Of a DNA stretch of 64,000 nt, positions 7,268 through 14,411 are shown in pieces (within the stretch, counting starts at the first letter, position 1; each line of letters starts with the position of its first letter). The DNA is from Pedobacter nyackensis (lineage in GTDB: Bacteria; Bacteroidota; Bacteroidia; Sphingobacteriales; Sphingobacteriaceae). The translations under genes were made by a program, and so were the position numbers. The notes beneath the pieces were generated by a model that did no database searches, was not told where the DNA came from, and saw only the letters and a program-made list of their open reading frames with translations. The DNA is taken from the NCBI RefSeq assembly GCF_900176505.1, contig NZ_FWYB01000006.1, positions 186,001-250,000 of the forward strand, written 5' to 3'.

Positions 7268-8152
7268 CTATATTACCCAGCTGGAACATTCTTGGGGAAA
7301 TACCATTAAAGGAATCCCTATATGTCTTTTAAGCCTTTGCGTATGACTCCCTTTAAGTATATTATGCATCATGCTATGTTTCCTATGCACCATAGCCAGC
7401 ATTTGAATTTGTCCATAAGATGCAAGCCAATCGAGGCCCTCGTCTATATCCTTATCTAAAACATATTGATAATAGATCTTATGGTAATTTACGTTATTGG
7501 TAACGTCATTTAAAAAGCGTTCTATATCCAGCTTGTGCTGTATAGTCATTTTTTCATTTTTATCTTTAATATGCACAATGAGTAGCTGAGCATTAAAAAC
7601 CCTGGCAAACCCGGCTAGTATATGAATTGCAACCACATCTTCCCTACTCAAATCTGTAGCGAAAGCAATTTTATGGAGACATTTAAACTGGCTGTCTTTT
7701 GGAATAAGTAAAACCGGATAATTAGCCTTTTCGACAATGGTCCGACTGCTGCTACCTAATATGAATTCGTTTAAACCTCCGGCTCCCGACATCCCCATAA
7801 CCACCAAACATACATCATGCTGATTTGCAAAATTTGAAACTACTTCCGGTACTGTACCAATTCCGGTAACGTACTCAACTGCCGGGGTGTAATCGCCCAA
7901 TGCAGTTTGAAATTCCTCAAGTGTCTCTATTTCTCTTGCCGATCGTTTTAGTTCTGCTATCGCAGCTTCTTCAAGTGCATTGACAGCAATTAAGGGCGTA
8001 GTAACGTGTGCCACAGCTGGTGCCTCAACCGGAACCACAATGGCATTACACAATTGGATATTTGCTTTCATCTCCCTGGCAATGTGCATAGCAAAAGAGG
8101 CAGCCCCTTTCGCTGCAAATGAAAAATCTGTGGGCACTAATATCTTTTTCAT
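7268..8152 (-). CDS. Universal stress protein, tandem UspA domains
   Basis: This 294-residue protein contains two Usp domains. The first starts MKKILVPTDFSFAAKGAASF and carries a canonical ATP-binding loop GMSGAGGLNEFILGSS (G-x2-G-x9-G-S), so it should bind ATP. The second, from about residue 150 (KIAFATDLSREDVVAI), has lost that loop. It lies 36 bp after the L,D-transpeptidase gene and is likely transcribed with it. It differs clearly from the Usp gene at 4802-5710, so the two are old paralogues and not a recent copy. Confidence 0.92.
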   Translation of the reverse strand: MKKILVPTDFSFAAKGAASFAMHIAREMKANIQLCNAIVVPVEAPAVAHVTTPLIAVNALEEAAIAELKRSAREIETLEEFQTALGDYTPAVEYVTGIGTVPEVVSNFANQHDVCLVVMGMSGAGGLNEFILGSSSRTIVEKANYPVLLIPKDSQFKCLHKIAFATDLSREDVVAIHILAGFARVFNAQLLIVHIKDKNEKMTIQHKLDIERFLNDVTNNVNYHKIYYQYVLDKDIDEGLDWLASYGQIQMLAMVHRKHSMMHNILKGSHTQRLKRHIGIPLMVFPQECSSWVI

Positions 8153-8188
8153 CTGTATCTATTTTTTAAAAAATGGTTTCATTTTCCT

Positions 8189-9646
8189 TTAATTGGATGT
8201 CAATAGTGCTTTAGCTTCGTAAAACGCCTCTTCTAATGCCTGATCTTGTTTATAGATATCATCATATTCCACAATCAAACCGTCAATAATTTCACAAGTC
8301 AGGTAGGTAACCTGTATTGGAACAGCCCTTTTTAAAGTAAAAGTTTTTGCCTGGTAAGCAGACATGGCTTGATTAAGTTCCGCAATTTTTTGCCCCGCAC
8401 CATCGCTCATTAATAACATTGAAGCTAATTTTTCAGGTTCAGCTACACGGATACAACCATGACTTAAGGCCCGGACCTCTCTTTTAAAATACTGTTGTTC
8501 AGGCGTATCATGCAAATAAACATCATAAAAATTCTGGAATCTGAAAACTACACGTCCGAGTGCATTATGACTGCCCGGGGACTGGCGCAATACATACGCA
8601 GCAGGATTGCGCCTTGCTGATGCAAGATTTTCACTTGTGGCGGATACGGCAGCTCCTTTAAGATCATACAGGCTATAATGATTAGTTCTCAGATAAGATG
8701 GATCTTTTAATATCTTTGGCAACAGCTCTTTTGTAAAAATACTATTAGGCACATTCCACTCAGGCCCTGTCCTGAAAATAACAACCTCACTTTTTAATAC
8801 AGGGGTTGGATTCTTAGGTTTACCTACAACCACTTTGAACTGTGCCACCGAGTCGGCATGTTTAATCCTCAATAAAAACGATGGAACGTTGATCCATATT
8901 CCCATACTTTCATCGGCATCGGCCCAACGTAACCTTTCCATATTTATAGCCAGCTTTCTAACCACCGGTTCAGGAGTCTCATAGCAATCCCCAACATACT
9001 GTCCTTTTAACAAGCGCATATAATCCTGCATTAAAAAGTAGGCTCTGGATTTAGGCTGTACCCCTAACACCGCCCCTGTAAAGTCTTCTTGCGGTATAGC
9101 AGCAATGAGCAGGTCGTCGGCGCAAAAGCCTAGGGTTTGTCCACCATCAATCCTGTTAGTTTTAGATAGCGGATTCAATTTTCCAAAATGTAAGTGGTTA
9201 ATAAAAGTAATCACTGCATCCGTAAGCAACATATCATACCTTGCCTTGTCGAGGCTACTCACTTTTGATGGGATATCAAACATATCATGCATTCTACTGT
9301 ATAAAAGTTCCTTAGGGTGATAATCAGTATACTGAAGTCCATACTGCGCTACACAATCCAGCATTTGCAATGCTTCCCAGGTTTTATCCTCGTCATTTTG
9401 GGCTGTAACCCAAGCAGGCTGAAAGTCTCTCTGGTTATAAAAACGCGTAACAGACTTTGGAAAATGAAAAAACTGTATGGCTCCTTTTTTAATCAGTGTA
9501 TTTTGAATAATAGCTCTGACAATTGTATCGCTACCCAATACCGACGCTTCAACCCGAAACGCAAAATGTAACGATAAAACAAGCATTGCTAATACCGCAT
9601 ATTTTATACTTTTAAATCTCAAATGACCACCGCTCACCAATCTCAT
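8189..9646 (-). CDS. YcbB-type L,D-transpeptidase
   Basis: This 485-residue envelope enzyme is expected to form 3-3 peptidoglycan cross-links or attach proteins to peptidoglycan. The catalytic motif is SHGCIRV, with the active Cys, in the C-terminal third, preceded by the YLHDTPEQQYF strand typical of the YkuD domain. An N-terminal region with LDCVAQYGLQYTDYHP fits the scaffold of YcbB-like enzymes. A GTG at 9703 is in frame, but it lies inside the palindromic operator. The ATG at 9646 gives a proper signal sequence (MRLVSGGHLRFKSIKY then a hydrophobic core) and a 16-nt leader from the predicted promoter. A Usp gene follows in the operon. Confidence 0.9.
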   Translation of the reverse strand: MRLVSGGHLRFKSIKYAVLAMLVLSLHFAFRVEASVLGSDTIVRAIIQNTLIKKGAIQFFHFPKSVTRFYNQRDFQPAWVTAQNDEDKTWEALQMLDCVAQYGLQYTDYHPKELLYSRMHDMFDIPSKVSSLDKARYDMLLTDAVITFINHLHFGKLNPLSKTNRIDGGQTLGFCADDLLIAAIPQEDFTGAVLGVQPKSRAYFLMQDYMRLLKGQYVGDCYETPEPVVRKLAINMERLRWADADESMGIWINVPSFLLRIKHADSVAQFKVVVGKPKNPTPVLKSEVVIFRTGPEWNVPNSIFTKELLPKILKDPSYLRTNHYSLYDLKGAAVSATSENLASARRNPAAYVLRQSPGSHNALGRVVFRFQNFYDVYLHDTPEQQYFKREVRALSHGCIRVAEPEKLASMLLMSDGAGQKIAELNQAMSAYQAKTFTLKRAVPIQVTYLTCEIIDGLIVEYDDIYKQDQALEEAFYEAKALLTSN

Positions 9647-9666
9647 AACTAGTTCAATTAACCACT

Positions 9667-9732
9667 TAAAGATGGTCATTTTCAATAACTTAAAGAATGA
9701 CACACGTCATTGTCACCTATGACATTCGGCAC
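9667..9732 (-). promoter_or_regulatory. Promoter region of the L,D-transpeptidase operon with two palindromic sites
   Basis: ATGACACACGTCAT (9697-9710) has perfect arms. ATGACATTCGGCAC (9719-9732) is centred exactly 22 bp further upstream. At the expected -7 position (9674-9667 on the minus strand) the sequence is CATCTTTA, which keeps A and TTT of TAnnTTTG but misses both ends, so this promoter should depend strongly on an activator. The predicted start is near 9662. Confidence 0.6.
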
Positions 9733-9777
9733 ATACACAACATGGAAACCATGGATTCACGGTCTTTAGGTAGCCTG

Positions 9778-10422
9778 TTATCGCTTCATCCCGTTGCCTA
9801 CTAAGGCACCATTTTTCACCATGTTCTCTATAATTAGTGTTCCGTACTCCTTACCTAAACTTTCAGGGGTCGATGGATCAAATGACTGCGTTTGTACAGA
9901 GTACAATAGTTTTTGAGTGCTCAGATCAAAAAGATTACTTTCCCAAAAATACCGGGTATTTACTACGTAATAACCAGGCTCATAAATCCGGTTATATAAA
10001 GTCATGTTATAATTCCACCAACGATTGCTGTAATAGCCATAAGGTGAATAGTAAATATTGCCGGCAACATAGTTTCTTTCTTTCTGTTTGTTCAGCAACA
10101 CAATGGTAAGCACTGCATCAACGCCACTACTTCTCAGCTTTCTCAAGGCAGCTTCCTCGTTCATTTGATTAAAAGCTTTTGGGCCATATTCCTGAAGGGA
10201 TGACATGGCTGAATAACCTAAATTTTGCAAACCACTTACCAGTTGGTTTTCAATATTTTGCTGTATGCTTCTGTCAGGTTCCTTAATCAAACCAATTACC
10301 ATAATCTTACCTTTAGTTACAGGAGCCACATTTTCGGCTTTCCACCAGTTGGTAATCTTTGTGGAGGAACATGCCATAAGCAATAATAACAGGAAGTATC
10401 CTGTCCAACTTAGCTTTTTCAT
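9778..10422 (-). CDS. Uncharacterised lipoprotein
   Basis: This protein of about 214 residues begins with a lipoprotein signal, MKKLSWTGYFLLLLLMACSS, with lipobox LMAC, so it should be membrane anchored. The rest is an alpha/beta domain: KGKIMVIGLIKEPDRSIQQN, LGYSAMSSLQEYGP, then VDAVLTIVLLNKQKERNYV, followed by a Tyr-rich segment (YYSPYGYYSNRWWNY). It resembles small stress-associated lipoproteins of Bacteroidota, but I give no function. The ATG at 10422 is preferred over one at 10443, because it starts the signal peptide exactly and leaves a leader of about 17 nt from the predicted promoter. Confidence 0.7.
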   Translation of the reverse strand: MKKLSWTGYFLLLLLMACSSTKITNWWKAENVAPVTKGKIMVIGLIKEPDRSIQQNIENQLVSGLQNLGYSAMSSLQEYGPKAFNQMNEEAALRKLRSSGVDAVLTIVLLNKQKERNYVAGNIYYSPYGYYSNRWWNYNMTLYNRIYEPGYYVVNTRYFWESNLFDLSTQKLLYSVQTQSFDPSTPESLGKEYGTLIIENMVKNGALVGNGMKR

Positions 10423-10444
10423 TTCTCTAAGATTATTATCCATG

Positions 10445-10509
10445 TAAAGTTCGGCTATAATTTTTCGCTAAGAATGATTTTCAGCACATCAGCGCGTGAT
10501 TTCCGTCAT
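10445..10509 (-). promoter_or_regulatory. Candidate promoter of the lipoprotein gene with two degenerate palindromic sites
   Basis: GTGATTTCCGTCAT (10496-10509) and the weak ATGATTTTCAGCAC (10474-10487) are centred 22 bp apart, as in the neighbouring promoters. A -7-like GAACTTTA (10452-10445 on the minus strand) keeps A and TTT but sits one base off the spacing seen elsewhere. This is the weakest member of the set. Confidence 0.45.
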
Positions 10510-10519
10510 ATAAAAAAAG

Positions 10520-11920
10520 CTAAAAGCTGAAACCATATCTCAGCCCAAACTTTAAATACCTGTAGGTCCTATTGATATCCTTTTCAATCTTAAAATTGCC
10601 ATCAAAAGAATAAAATCCAGGCTCCCCATAGATAATAAAATGCTGATTCAGATTCGCACCAAGTTCATTTGTGATGATATTCAGTGCGTAGCCGGAAGCA
10701 TTTCCATTCCATGTTTTGAACCATCCTCCCCGGTAATTAAATCTGTAGAAAAGATGTTTACCGAAGCTAATATCAGCACCAACATTCACGCCCGCACCTG
10801 AGCAATAACCATAAGACCGATCATTATAAATATAGGGATCAGGTAAAGCTCCCAATAAAACCGGCCCTGCACCAAGGACTGTATTGACCTGAAACTTATC
10901 GGAATAACTGTAACTGGAATACAAATTGAGATTAACACTTTGCGCCCCATAAAAGAAGTCTTCAAGATTGTGATAATCGAAATTGGCTGTAAGTCTACCT
11001 GAATGACGTGTATGCTCCGTTGAGTACAGGGGCCAGCCCCTTATTGAACCTGAAACATTGATCATACTAAATTGATTGGTATGATCTTTCCCAAACTCGG
11101 AATTTAAAGAGAAGAAGCTAAAGGGGATTTTACACTTTTCAAAAGGCGATCCATATCGTACTTTTAAGCGACCGCTCCAGCCAAAATTACTATTGCGGTT
11201 AGTCAGACTATAATTGCGAAAGCCAACGTCAAACTCGGCATAGGCTTTTGAAGAATCCACTCCAAATGAACCAGAAGGTACCTTTCCCCATTTGCCATCA
11301 ACGATTCTATTGAAACCACTGATCGGATTAATGAGACAAGCCAGCACCTCGTTTACCTGTCTTTTAACACCTGTACTCCTGTTGTTCACTAATTTACCGG
11401 ATAACCGATGTGCCATTTCCCCAATAATGATGCCCCCAAAACTAGCATTTACAAAATCGTTTATGGAAGGAGCCTGCCGCTCGGCAAAGGTCTCCCACAT
11501 ATAGCTACCGGCAAAGGAAGCCGGTATGGACTGCAAAAAACTGTAACCGTTTGACCTGAAGGTATTGAAGGCAATGCTCCCATGCATGGGATGAGAAAAC
11601 TGGTTGGTAATAAACCGATCATTATCCCAGGCCCAATGTCCTGGGTTTAGGTTATACCTGAATGTATTAAGACTAACTCTTGCAAAATCTTCCTTCATAA
11701 TATACCTATCATATACCCAGGGAGCAAGGTTTGTTGCTAATAACAATCCTGCACCACGGTAAAACCTTTTCTTGGGTAATGTATCGTTTGGACTGGGCAA
11801 AACCAGACTATCCTGATTGATTTGCTGCCTGTACCTGTACAATGGAGTTTGAGCAAAAAGTGAATCAGGGACTAATAACAGGATAATCAACAGCAGTTTA
11901 TATCCAATTGAGTTTTCCAT
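10520..11920 (-). CDS. DUF3943 outer-membrane-type protein
   Basis: This 466-residue protein has a cleavable signal (MENSIGYKLLLIILLLVPDS, ending FAQ). The DUF3943 region spans roughly residues 60-220, with the pattern NPGHWAWDNDRFITNQFSHP and FGGIIIGEMAHRLS. The C-terminal half is rich in alternating aromatic and polar beta strands ending in RYLKFGLRYGFSF, with a terminal Phe as in outer-membrane beta barrels. The function is unknown; an outer-membrane location is inferred. It is a single gene with its own promoter and palindromic site, so it is probably controlled together with the stress genes. Confidence 0.75.
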   Translation of the reverse strand: MENSIGYKLLLIILLLVPDSLFAQTPLYRYRQQINQDSLVLPSPNDTLPKKRFYRGAGLLLATNLAPWVYDRYIMKEDFARVSLNTFRYNLNPGHWAWDNDRFITNQFSHPMHGSIAFNTFRSNGYSFLQSIPASFAGSYMWETFAERQAPSINDFVNASFGGIIIGEMAHRLSGKLVNNRSTGVKRQVNEVLACLINPISGFNRIVDGKWGKVPSGSFGVDSSKAYAEFDVGFRNYSLTNRNSNFGWSGRLKVRYGSPFEKCKIPFSFFSLNSEFGKDHTNQFSMINVSGSIRGWPLYSTEHTRHSGRLTANFDYHNLEDFFYGAQSVNLNLYSSYSYSDKFQVNTVLGAGPVLLGALPDPYIYNDRSYGYCSGAGVNVGADISFGKHLFYRFNYRGGWFKTWNGNASGYALNIITNELGANLNQHFIIYGEPGFYSFDGNFKIEKDINRTYRYLKFGLRYGFSF

Positions 11921-11954
11921 GATAAAGCATTTCAGGCAATAGGTAACTCAATGC

Positions 11955-12020
11955 CAAAGTTTATAAAAATCATTGAATTGACAAATGACATCCGTCATTG
12001 AATGGAATGATTTGAAAACC
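11955..12020 (-). promoter_or_regulatory. Promoter of the DUF3943 gene with perfect palindromic site
   Basis: ATGACATCCGTCAT (11985-11998) has perfect arms and is centred 36.5 bp from the end of AAACTTTG (11962-11955 on the minus strand), which matches the -7 box at all but its first base. A lone half-site ATGAT (12007-12011) lies exactly where the left arm of the second copy, 22 bp upstream, would be. The predicted start near 11950 gives a 30-nt leader. I see nothing further in 12021-12193. Confidence 0.65.
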
Positions 12021-12193
12021 ACAAAGCATTTACCTTCATCTGATTCTGTTTTACAAAAACAAGTTGCCCTGCCAATCTGTTTTATGTCGTAACCTCCCCT
12101 CTTAATTGCCGCTTAAACACTTCATATAACCTTATAAAGAACGCTAACTTAGTATAGCAAGCATAAAATGCTTAATCTTAAAACATTACAGTT

Positions 12194-13036
12194 ATGAAAA
12201 ACTCCATTTATCCTTGTCTAACCATAAAAGGTAAAATTACAGAAGCCTCAGACTTTTATATTGATGTTTTTGGTACAGGAAAGATAAGCCAATCCAACCA
12301 TTTCGTGATACAAATTGAATTGAGAGGACAAAAAATCATGCTACTCAATGAGGGACCAACATCTACACCTAACCCCTCTATTTCCTTTATGGTGATGGCC
12401 GAAAGCGCGGAAGAAACTGAAAAATACTGGAACAAATTAATAGCCGGTGGTAAAATATTAATGGCGCTTGACAGCTATCCATGGAGCCCCAAATATGGTT
12501 GGGTAGAAGATAAATATGGTGTTTCCTGGCAAATATATACCGGGACGAAGGAAGATTCGGTACAGAAGTTTTGTCCTACCTTAATGTTTACAGGTGAAAA
12601 GGCTGGTAAGGCAACCGAAGCGATCCAAGATTACACCCAGTTATTTCCTGATTCAAACATACAGGGCATATTAAAATACGCTGAAGGTGAAGGAGATCGT
12701 ACCGATTTTGTAAAACATGCGCAATTTAAGATCAACGACTATGTGATGATGGCTATGGACAGTTCGGCCGACCACCATTTTGAATTTAACGATGCCATAT
12801 CCTTGGTTGTTGAATGCGAAACACAGCAAGAAATTGATAAGTATTGGCAACAGCTCACTGGAAATGGCGGCCATGAAGTTGCCTGTGGCTGGTTAACTGA
12901 TCAATATGGTATAAGTTGGCAAATCATTCCAAAAGCATTGGGAAAACTAATCAGTGATCCTGAGCGTGGTCAAAGGGCAATGGGTGCAATGATGAAAATG
13001 AAAAAACTGGTGATAGCAGACCTGGAAAATGCCTAA
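12194..13036 (+). CDS. Two-domain VOC (PhnB/3-dmu-9_3-mt type) family protein
   Basis: This 280-residue protein is made of two successive vicinal-oxygen-chelate domains of the PhnB/3-demethylubiquinone-methyltransferase-like type. Domain 1 (about 1-120) runs from IYPCLTIKGKITEASDFYID to YGWVEDKYGVSWQIYTG. Domain 2 (about 128-265) runs from CPTLMFTGEKAGKATEAIQD to CGWLTDQYGISWQIIPK. The two ends are strikingly parallel, indicating internal duplication. Many family members lack demonstrated activity, so only the fold is called. It stands alone, away from the palindromic sites, and no terminator is obvious behind it. Confidence 0.85.
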   Translation: MKNSIYPCLTIKGKITEASDFYIDVFGTGKISQSNHFVIQIELRGQKIMLLNEGPTSTPNPSISFMVMAESAEETEKYWNKLIAGGKILMALDSYPWSPKYGWVEDKYGVSWQIYTGTKEDSVQKFCPTLMFTGEKAGKATEAIQDYTQLFPDSNIQGILKYAEGEGDRTDFVKHAQFKINDYVMMAMDSSADHHFEFNDAISLVVECETQQEIDKYWQQLTGNGGHEVACGWLTDQYGISWQIIPKALGKLISDPERGQRAMGAMMKMKKLVIADLENA

Positions 13037-13168
13037 TCCAGCTACATAACCGGACAGGTTTTGCATCCTAACGGCGGGGAAATTATTAACGGATAAGGGC
13101 ATAAAAAATACTTTAAAACTAAATCCTAGTTAAAATGGTTATAATAGGAACAACTAAAACTAAAAACT

Positions 13169-13321
13169 ATGGGAAACATACTTTATTTAATTGCCGTAAT
13201 ACTCGTTATCATTTGGGCCATTAGCTTTTTAGGTGGGTATTACACCGGTGGCATTATTCATGTCCTTTTAGTTATCGCAATTATTGCAATCCTACTAAAG
13301 GTCATTAGAGGAGCTACTTAA
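13169..13321 (+). CDS. Lmo0937-type small membrane protein
   Basis: This 50-residue ORF begins MGNILYLIAVILVIIWAISF and continues with a GGYYTGGIIHVLL turn and a second hydrophobic helix. Two transmembrane segments separated by a Gly-rich turn are the hallmark of the Lmo0937 (DUF5670) family, which is common in Bacteroidota and often linked to envelope stress. The A-rich leader before the ATG is usual for the phylum. A strong hairpin terminator follows 14 bp after the stop, which supports a genuine single-gene transcript. The function is unknown. The 130 bp before it hold no other feature I can support. Confidence 0.82.
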   Translation: MGNILYLIAVILVIIWAISFLGGYYTGGIIHVLLVIAIIAILLKVIRGAT

Positions 13322-13335
13322 AGACAAAAAATATG

Positions 13336-13367
13336 GGCTGTCTAAAAAGATATCTTCTTAGACAGCC
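13336..13367. terminator. Rho-independent terminator, probably bidirectional
   Basis: A 10-bp perfect stem (GGCTGTCTAA / TTAGACAGCC) is followed by TTTTGTATTT on the plus strand and has A/T-rich sequence on the other side. It separates the Lmo0937-type gene from the convergent RluA-N-like gene. Confidence 0.85.
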
Positions 13368-13380
13368 TTTTGTATTTAAG

Positions 13381-14172
13381 TTAATTCTCATCCTGGGATT
13401 CTGATAACATATGCGCAAGTATTGGTGCACATTTTTCACGACAAGGGGGATAAAAGTGTCCATGCTTCCAATTTGCAGATTTGGGAGATAAGCCCCACCA
13501 GAATTCAGCCAGCGCCAACGGTTCCATTTCATAGCGAAAAGCATACTGTAGCAATTTAGGCGCCGCGCACTCCCCTGCACCCGCAGGTGGTTTTGTAGCC
13601 GTGCATTGTTCAAAAGCCTCAATTAAACTTTTCGATTCTCCCGCCTTATTTAAGAAATGATACTGTTCAAAAATTTTATCCTGCAAAGAAATGGAATGGC
13701 TTTTACGTAACTCTTTTAAATGCTTAATATTTTCGTTAAACGTTTTGTCTTTCATCAATTCTAAGGTCCGGATTTGCTCACTAAGCTCAGTGAGTTTTTC
13801 CATTCCGGTATTTACAAATCCTCCTGGTGTCAGTCCATCGAATATTGGCGGAACAAATTTAGCATGGTGATTTTCCCCTGCTAATTTTCCGGAAAAGGCA
13901 GACAAATATCCCAATCGCCCCTCTTTTGTCCGAACGATTAACACACCGAACATTTTCCCAATAACCGATCCTTCCACTTCAGATGATAATCCAAAATTAT
14001 GCTGCCATTCTTGTTGATGCTGCAAATAAAATTGCAGCTTGCTAGCAGCGAGTAAACAAAGCGGATGTTGTTCAGTATCTAAAGAAAACCTAAGCCCAGA
14101 GGCTAATGCATCAATATCTGTTGATTCATCAAAAGGACTGAACGCGAAGTTTTCATTGGACTGACTATGCAT
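13381..14172 (-). CDS. Stand-alone RluA-type N-terminal domain (pseudouridine synthase catalytic domain absent)
   Basis: This 263-residue protein resembles the long N-terminal extension of a class of RluA-family 23S/tRNA pseudouridine synthases. The marks are HPLCLLAASKLQFYLQHQQE, IGKMFGVLIV, GYLSAFSGKLAG, FVPPIFDGL, and the closing CAAPKLLQYAF...AEFWWG.SP...HGHFYPPCREKCAPILAHML. In the full-length enzymes I know, the catalytic RluA domain follows directly. Here the frame stops nine residues later, and the minus strand to the terminator at 13336 has no space for it. It is either a truncated remnant or a split form whose catalytic partner lies elsewhere. The tRNA-Lys island begins just upstream. 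Confidence 0.65.
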   Translation of the reverse strand: MHSQSNENFAFSPFDESTDIDALASGLRFSLDTEQHPLCLLAASKLQFYLQHQQEWQHNFGLSSEVEGSVIGKMFGVLIVRTKEGRLGYLSAFSGKLAGENHHAKFVPPIFDGLTPGGFVNTGMEKLTELSEQIRTLELMKDKTFNENIKHLKELRKSHSISLQDKIFEQYHFLNKAGESKSLIEAFEQCTATKPPAGAGECAAPKLLQYAFRYEMEPLALAEFWWGLSPKSANWKHGHFYPPCREKCAPILAHMLSESQDEN

Positions 14173-14200
14173 TATAGACGTAATAGGTGTTTAACAAAAA

Positions 14201-14221
14201 AGCCTCACATTAAGTGAGGCT
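14201..14221. terminator. Terminator at the left island edge (old tRNA-Lys terminator)
   Basis: AGCCTCAC and GTGAGGCT form an 8-bp stem around ATTAA, with an A-run before and a T-run after, so it can act in both directions. It lies next to the tRNA 3'-end remnant, where the terminator of tRNA-Lys would have been before the island entered. Confidence 0.75.
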
Positions 14222-14223
14222 TT

Positions 14224-14240
14224 TTGTGATCCCGCTGGGA
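14224..14240. repeat. Left attachment repeat (attL)
   Basis: TTGTGATCCCGCTGGGA is identical to 23767-23783 and matches the tRNA-Lys 3' end. Similarity fades beyond it (CTCTAACC here, TTCGAACC in the intact tRNA), so this copy is a truncated, slightly decayed tRNA end. Confidence 0.85.
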
Positions 14241-14368
14241 CTCTAACCTCACATACTTTGTTTTATCAATTATTAGCTTAATAATATCAATAAGGCAACA
14301 TTTTAACTATTTAGAGATGGTTTTCAATAAATTAAAATAAATCAAAAAACATTTGAATTAACCAAAAA

Positions 14369-14407
14369 TTGACAGTAATATTGACAGTGAAACATTTTTA
14401 CTGTCAA
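14369..14407. repeat. TTGACAGT repeats, probable integrase arm sites (left)
   Basis: TTGACAGT occurs at 14369-14376 and 14381-14388, and inverted (ACTGTCAA) at 14400-14407, five bases before the integrase ATG. The same pair, 12 bp apart, occurs at the right end of the island. The position fits arm-type integrase binding and possible autoregulation; this role is inferred. Confidence 0.6.
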
Positions 14408-14411
14408 TTCT

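Noticed and set aside
9621..9636. A further ATGACCACC-type match inside the L,D-transpeptidase gene
   Set aside because: The right arm is shifted and it lies in the signal-peptide coding region, at no sensible promoter distance.
9647..9703. Longer L,D-transpeptidase start (GTG 9703)
   Set aside because: The start overlaps a perfect operator palindrome and would place 19 residues before a complete signal peptide.
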